Below are positions 5,586 to 6,493 of a stretch of 6,493 nt of DNA, piece after piece. The translations under genes were made by a program, and so were the position numbers. The notes beneath the pieces were generated by a model. That model saw only the letters and a program-made list of their open reading frames with translations. It made no database searches and was not told the DNA's origin. The stretch's first letter is position 1; every line of letters begins with the position of its first letter. The stretch is from Phycisphaerae bacterium (GTDB lineage Bacteria; Planctomycetota; Phycisphaerae; Phycisphaerales; SM1A02): NCBI GenBank assembly GCA_016873375.1, contig VGXJ01000108.1, positions 1 to 6,493 on the forward strand, in the 5' to 3' direction.

Positions 5586-5762
5586 TCACGGCAGGGGCTG
5601 TTCGGGCGGCTTCCCGCCGATGGTCAGGCGTGCACGCGTGGGGCGCGCCTTGGCACGCGGCCTCCACGCTTTGGGCAGGAAGGGCTTCACGACGAACCAC
5701 GCACCGGCGAGCGCGCAGGCGGTCACGAGCCAGAACTGCCAGTCATCGACGGGGAACGCCAT
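5586..5762 (-). CDS. Small single-span membrane protein encoded after feoB
   Basis: The 58-residue product has an acidic N-terminus (MAFPVDDW), one membrane span at about 8-27 (WQFWLVTACALAGAWFVV) and a strongly basic, proline-containing tail (KAWRPRAKARPTRARLTIGG), predicting N-out/C-in by the positive-inside rule. Its ATG shares one base with the feoB stop (TGATG), so translation is probably coupled to feoB. FeoB operons often end with a small FeoB-associated membrane protein that has one span and a Cys-rich tail; this one has the right position and span but only one cysteine (C16, within the membrane). It may be a divergent member or an unrelated accessory subunit. A longer reading beginning at 5891 is rejected because it would overlap feoB extensively and lacks a natural start. 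The family is not recognised with certainty. Confidence 0.7.
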   Translation of the reverse strand: MAFPVDDWQFWLVTACALAGAWFVVKPFLPKAWRPRAKARPTRARLTIGGKPPEQPLP

Positions 5763-6493
5763 CACGCCGCCGCCAGTCGGAACGCGATCGCACCTGCGAC
5801 CCAGGCGAGCGTGCTCATCCAGCCCAGCTGCAAGAGCGCCCAGCGCCAGCCACCCGCTTCGCGCGCGGTGAGGACGAGGGTGGGCAGGCATTGCATGGCC
5901 AGCACGTAGAAGACCAGCAGCGCTGCGCAGGTCGCCGGGGCGAAGAGCGGCGATCCGTCATCGCGCGTGGCGGCACGCATCGATTCCATCGTGCCCGGAT
6001 CGGCGACATCATCACCTGACTGCACCTGGATCGCCACGGTGTTCACGAAGACCTCGCGCGCGAGGAAACTCGTGAGCACGGCCATCGTGAGCTGTCGATC
6101 CAGTCCCAGCGGCTCGAAGGCAGGCTGCACGAGATCGCCCACGCGTGCGGCGAAGCTGCCGCGCGCCTGGGTCTGCGCATCCAATGCCTTGGCAGTCGCC
6201 ATCAGTTCCGCCGCGCGGTCCTCGTCGCCTGCGGCGATTGACGCGTCGGCCACGTGGCGCAGCGCAACCGATTCGCGGGATGGTTGGACCTTGGGAAAGG
6301 CACTGAGCCACCACATCACCACGCTGATCGCCAGGATCACGGTGGCAGCGTTGCGCAGGAAGAGCTGCGATCGATCTCGCGCCACATGGAATGCGGTGCG
6401 CAGGCTCGGGCGGCGATAGGGCGGCAGCTCCATGACCATCGCACGACCATCGCCGGCGAGGATGGTGCGGCGAAGCAGCCACGCGGTGCCAAG
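5762..6493 (-). CDS. feoB: Ferrous iron transport protein B, C-terminal part (cut by window edge)
   Basis: FeoB is the inner-membrane Fe(II) importer with an N-terminal G domain and a C-terminal permease. The minus strand is open from the right edge, giving the last 243 residues. Before the second gate comes ELPPYRRPSLR at residues 22-32, the family's standard motif. Four membrane segments follow: one through NAATVILAISVVMWWLSAFP, one at LTSFLAREVFVNTVA, one at LLVFYVLAMQCLPTL with the conserved gate cysteine (in MQC, where many FeoB have PC), and the final one at LLQLGWMSTLAWVAGAIAF. PAFEPLGLD precedes the second segment, matching the usual PxFxPLGFD. A charged loop of about 50 residues lies between the first two segments. 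The stop codon overlaps the start of the small membrane gene. The G domain and any feoA lie beyond the window. The call is firm. Confidence 0.95.
   Translation of the reverse strand, partial: LGTAWLLRRTILAGDGRAMVMELPPYRRPSLRTAFHVARDRSQLFLRNAATVILAISVVMWWLSAFPKVQPSRESVALRHVADASIAAGDEDRAAELMATAKALDAQTQARGSFAARVGDLVQPAFEPLGLDRQLTMAVLTSFLAREVFVNTVAIQVQSGDDVADPGTMESMRAATRDDGSPLFAPATCAALLVFYVLAMQCLPTLVLTAREAGGWRWALLQLGWMSTLAWVAGAIAFRLAAA

Noticed and set aside
5571..5594. CTGCC/GGCAG inverted repeat between the convergent stops as a bidirectional terminator
   Set aside because: Only 5 bp of stem with a 14-nt loop and no T tract on either side; too weak to call.
1..6493. CRISPR arrays, insertion sequences, phage genes or a defence cassette
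   Set aside because: No regularly spaced repeats, transposase motifs, terminal inverted repeats or defence-type nuclease/helicase signatures were seen; the genes are mostly housekeeping.

Overview
The window is high-GC bacterial chromosome, densely packed and with strong G/C third-position bias. It carries housekeeping genes plus a few lineage-specific small genes. Several features suggest a planctomycete, perhaps of the Phycisphaerae type: the gene mix, very short leaders with no Shine-Dalgarno sequence, an HscA-type Hsp70 outside any visible isc cluster, and a FeoB with an MQC motif in its last gate. That assignment is inference from style, not a database match. I see no mobile element, CRISPR array, rRNA or tRNA.

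Left part. The minus strand from the left edge to 877 holds the N-terminal 292 residues of the phenylalanyl-tRNA synthetase beta subunit (pheT), running off the window. This PheT lacks the tRNA-binding OB-fold domain normally inserted near the N-terminus. A 67-bp divergent intergenic region separates it from a plus-strand pair of predicted lipoproteins (945-1556 and 1553-2119). The pair is joined by an ATGA overlap and looks like a diverged tandem duplication. The divergent region has an 8-bp inverted repeat whose arms each place a TACCTT hexamer 7-8 nt before an ATG, consistent with back-to-back leaderless promoters.

Middle part. After a 163-bp gap with a small hairpin, an ECF-like sigma-70 family factor (2283-2804) stands alone. 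It has its own promoter-like TAGGGT, a real AAGGAG ribosome binding site and no visible anti-sigma gene. A GC-rich hairpin spans its stop codon. Then comes a two-gene unit: an HscA-type Hsp70 chaperone (2922-4778) overlapping ispD (4775-5569) by ATGA. HscA would act in Fe-S cluster transfer and IspD is the third step of the MEP isoprenoid pathway. The last two MEP enzymes, IspG and IspH, are Fe-S proteins, so a functional link is conceivable, but the sequence shows only co-transcription.

Right part. Convergent with ispD, on the minus strand, lie the C-terminal 243 residues of the ferrous iron transporter FeoB (5762 to the right edge) and a 58-residue single-span membrane protein (5586-5762). 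The small gene starts within the feoB stop codon. It sits where FeoB-associated Cys-rich proteins are usually found but has no Cys-rich tail.

The clearest non-routine points are the shortened PheT, the mirrored leaderless promoters, the lipoprotein pair of unknown function, and the small FeoB-linked membrane protein. I found nothing that amounts to a convincing new multi-gene system.
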